In this document: positions 62,069-64,000 of the stretch, in pieces
Layout of the letters: each line of letters opens with the position of its first letter
Position numbering within the stretch: position 1 is the stretch's first letter
DNA from: Pseudomonas sediminis
GTDB taxonomy: Bacteria > Pseudomonadota > Gammaproteobacteria > Pseudomonadales > Pseudomonadaceae
Direction: 5' to 3'
Length of the DNA stretch: 64,000 nt
Assembly (NCBI RefSeq): GCF_002741105.1
Contig: NZ_NIQU01000013.1
Location: 1-64,000, forward strand
Notes under the pieces: generated by a model
Databases searched by the model: none
What the model saw: the letters and a program-made list of their open reading frames with translations, nothing else
Told to the model about the DNA's origin: nothing
Program-made: the position numbers and the translations under genes

Positions 62069-64000
62069 ATGTTCGCCCAGGCCAACCAGACCCATTTCAG
62101 CCTCAGCATCGACGGTATTGAACACGATCTGCAGGTGCTGGAGTTCACAGGGCGCGAGGCCATCAGCCAGCCTTACGCCGTCGATGTGGAGTTGATCAGC
62201 GAACGTCCCGACCTCGACCTGGAAAGCCTGCTGCATCAGCGCGCCTTTCTCGCCTTCGACCAGAACGGCGCCGGCATCCACGGCCTGATCCACCGCATCG
62301 CCCAGGGCGAATCCGGTAAGCGCATCACCCGCTACCGCCTGACGCTGGTGCCGCAACTGACCTACCTGACACACCGCACCAACCAGCGCATCTTCCAGCA
62401 CCTGACAGTGGAGAAGATCATCAGCCAGGTGCTCGAGGAACATGGCATCCAGGCTGATGCCTATCAGTTCCAGCTCGGCTCGCTCTACCCCGAGCGCGAG
62501 TACTGCGTGCAGTACGACGAAAGCGATCTGCACTTCGTCCAGCGCCTGTGCGAGGAGGAAGGTATCCACTACCACTTCCAGCACAGCAGCGCAGGACATG
62601 TACTGACCTTCGGCGACGACCAGACCGTATTCCCGCGCCTGGCACCGCTGGCCTACCAGCAGGACACCGGCCTGGTGGCTGACGACCCGGTGATCAAGCA
62701 TTTCGGCGTGCGCGTGGAAACCCGCACCAGCCAGGTGACGCGCCGCGACTACGACTTCGAGAAGCCGCGCCTGCAACTGGAAGCCAAGGCCGAGGGCGAT
62801 GCCCAGCCCAAGCTGGAAGATTACGACTACCCCGGCCGCTACACCGACCGCGAGCGTGGCAAGCACCTGGCCAAGCGCGCGCTGGAACGTCACCGCCACG
62901 ACTTCGAACTGGCCGAGGGCGACGGCGACTCGCCGACCCTGGTCAGCGGCCACTTCCTCGACCTGACCGAACACCCGCGCAGCGAGTGGAACCAGCTCTG
63001 GCTGCTCACCGAAGTGCAGCACGAGGGCAAGCAGCCGCAGGTGCTGGAAGAGTCGGTGACCAGCGACACCCAACCTGCCGACGGTTTTACCCAGGGTTAT
63101 CGCAACCGCTTTACCGCCACGCCCTGGGATGTGCCTTATCGCCCGCCACTAAAGCACCCCAAGCCGCGCATCCTTGGCAGCCAGAGCGCCGTGGTCACCG
63201 GCCCGGCGGGCGAGGAAATCCACTGCGACCAATATGGCCGAGTGAAGGTGCAATTCTTCTGGGATCGCGAAGGCCAGGCCGACGACAAGACCAGCTGCTG
63301 GCTACGTGTCAGCTCCAGCTGGGCCGGTGATCGTTATGGCGCCATCACCATCCCGCGCATCGGCATGGAAGTGCTGATCACCTTCCTCGAAGGCGACCCC
63401 GACCAGCCACTGCTGACCGGCTGCCTCTACCACGCCGAACACGTCGTGCCCTATGACCTGCCGGCGAACAAGACCCGCAGTGTGTTCAAGACCCTGAGCA
63501 GCCCCGGTGGTGGTGGCTACAACGAACTGCGCATCGAGGATCGCAAGGGCGCCGAGCAGATCTACGTCCACGCCCAGCGTGACTGGGACGAGAACATCGA
63601 GCACGACCAGAAGATCCGCGTCGGCAACGAACGCCACGACACGGTCGAGGCCAACGCCTACAGCCACTTCAAGGCCGAAGAACACCGCACCACCCACGCC
63701 GACCGCAAGACCGAGATCAAGGCCAACGACCACCTTACCGTCGGCGACAGCCAGCACATCAAGCTCGGTAACGGCCAGTTCATCAAGGCTGGCCAGGAAA
63801 TCCACCTCTCCAGCGGCCTGAGAGTCGTGCTCGAAGCCGGCAGCGAACTGACCCTCAAGGGCGGAGGCAGCTTCATCAAGCTCGACGGCGGCGGCGTGAC
63901 CCTGGTGGGGCCGGCGATCAAAATCAACTCCGGCGGTGCGCCGGGCAGTGGCTCGGGGGCGGCGCCAGTGTTGCCGGGGGCGGCGAAACCGGCGGATGCG
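62069..64000 (+). CDS. vgrG: Type VI secretion tip protein VgrG (3' end beyond window)
   Basis: 644 residues read before the window ends; no stop codon reached. Start ATG at 62069 with GAGAGGA upstream (MFAQANQTHFSLSIDGIEHDLQ). The gp27-like part (LLHQRAFLAFDQNGAGIHGLIHRI, VQYDESDLHFVQRLCEEEGIHYHFQ) is followed by the gp5 OB fold (GEEIHCDQYGRVKVQFFWDREG, SSSWAGDRYGAITIPRIGMEVLITFLEGDPDQPLLTG). Then comes the repeat needle region and GGSFIKLDGGGVTLVGPAIKINSGG. The Gly/Ala/Pro-rich end suggests a linker to a C-terminal extension or an effector adaptor site outside the window. Confidence 0.95.
   Translation, partial: MFAQANQTHFSLSIDGIEHDLQVLEFTGREAISQPYAVDVELISERPDLDLESLLHQRAFLAFDQNGAGIHGLIHRIAQGESGKRITRYRLTLVPQLTYLTHRTNQRIFQHLTVEKIISQVLEEHGIQADAYQFQLGSLYPEREYCVQYDESDLHFVQRLCEEEGIHYHFQHSSAGHVLTFGDDQTVFPRLAPLAYQQDTGLVADDPVIKHFGVRVETRTSQVTRRDYDFEKPRLQLEAKAEGDAQPKLEDYDYPGRYTDRERGKHLAKRALERHRHDFELAEGDGDSPTLVSGHFLDLTEHPRSEWNQLWLLTEVQHEGKQPQVLEESVTSDTQPADGFTQGYRNRFTATPWDVPYRPPLKHPKPRILGSQSAVVTGPAGEEIHCDQYGRVKVQFFWDREGQADDKTSCWLRVSSSWAGDRYGAITIPRIGMEVLITFLEGDPDQPLLTGCLYHAEHVVPYDLPANKTRSVFKTLSSPGGGGYNELRIEDRKGAEQIYVHAQRDWDENIEHDQKIRVGNERHDTVEANAYSHFKAEEHRTTHADRKTEIKANDHLTVGDSQHIKLGNGQFIKAGQEIHLSSGLRVVLEAGSELTLKGGGSFIKLDGGGVTLVGPAIKINSGGAPGSGSGAAPVLPGAAKPADA

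Overview
The window is a stretch of a high-GC gammaproteobacterial chromosome, most likely from Pseudomonas (P. mendocina / oleovorans / pseudoalcaligenes type). The evidence is a Pseudomonas-type 16S rRNA 5' end, gene pairs with familiar Pseudomonas order (gcdG-gcdH-gcdR; prlC-yheV-PA0069-like radical SAM; pycR/pycA/oadA close to an rpiR-zwf isozyme pair) and a P. fluorescens-type mtl polyol operon. There is no transposase, integrase, prophage or CRISPR array. Apart from short palindromic intergenic repeats it reads as core chromosome with a few accessory inserts. Species is inferred, not proven.

Layout. 1-604: start of an rrn operon on the minus strand, with a boxA and four tandem near-identical promoters. 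667-4203: glutarate/lysine catabolism (CoA-transferase, glutaryl-CoA dehydrogenase, divergent LysR). 4671-7557: three-gene proton-translocating transhydrogenase. 7916-11384: two DUF1127 small proteins, then two DUF2388 exported proteins translationally coupled to a large exported protein with an HExxH motif and a DUF4105/Lnb-like domain. 11414-16584: GFA protein, AEC carrier, periplasmic binding protein, orphan PilT/PilU-type ATPase, Na/Pi cotransporter. 16586-21888: NCS2-like permease and a TAXI-TRAP transporter. 22060-35317: mostly housekeeping and small accessory genes (AraC regulators, LLM oxidoreductase, OsmC, lipoproteins, HAD, GNAT, gamma-carbonic anhydrase, prlC, yheV, bile-acid-symporter-family protein, SOS-box radical SAM gene).

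35378-47589: mtlR followed by mtlE-F-G-K-D, tal, mtlY, mtlZ, pgi. The ABC transporter imports mannitol/sorbitol/arabitol and MtlD oxidises them to fructose or xylulose. MtlZ and MtlY phosphorylate these products. Tal and Pgi, not part of the classic P. fluorescens operon, would move the sugar phosphates to glucose-6-phosphate, the substrate of the zwf isozyme at 59636. 47970-53402: beta-carbonic anhydrase and a two-subunit pyruvate carboxylase with its LysR regulator; these fit together, as the anhydrase supplies bicarbonate for anaplerosis. 53474-57654: XdhC-type chaperone and a two-subunit molybdenum hydroxylase. 58499-61078: RpiR-type regulator and zwf isozyme divergent around a HexR-type operator. 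61362-64000: type VI secretion hcp and vgrG (cut by the window end) behind a good sigma-54 promoter and an upstream palindrome.

The best candidates for undescribed biology are the DUF2388-DUF2388-DUF4105 envelope unit, the extended polyol-to-hexose-phosphate operon with a palindromic repeat between mtlE and mtlF, and the sigma-54/palindrome architecture of the hcp-vgrG locus. All functional calls are from reading the sequence; no database search was possible.
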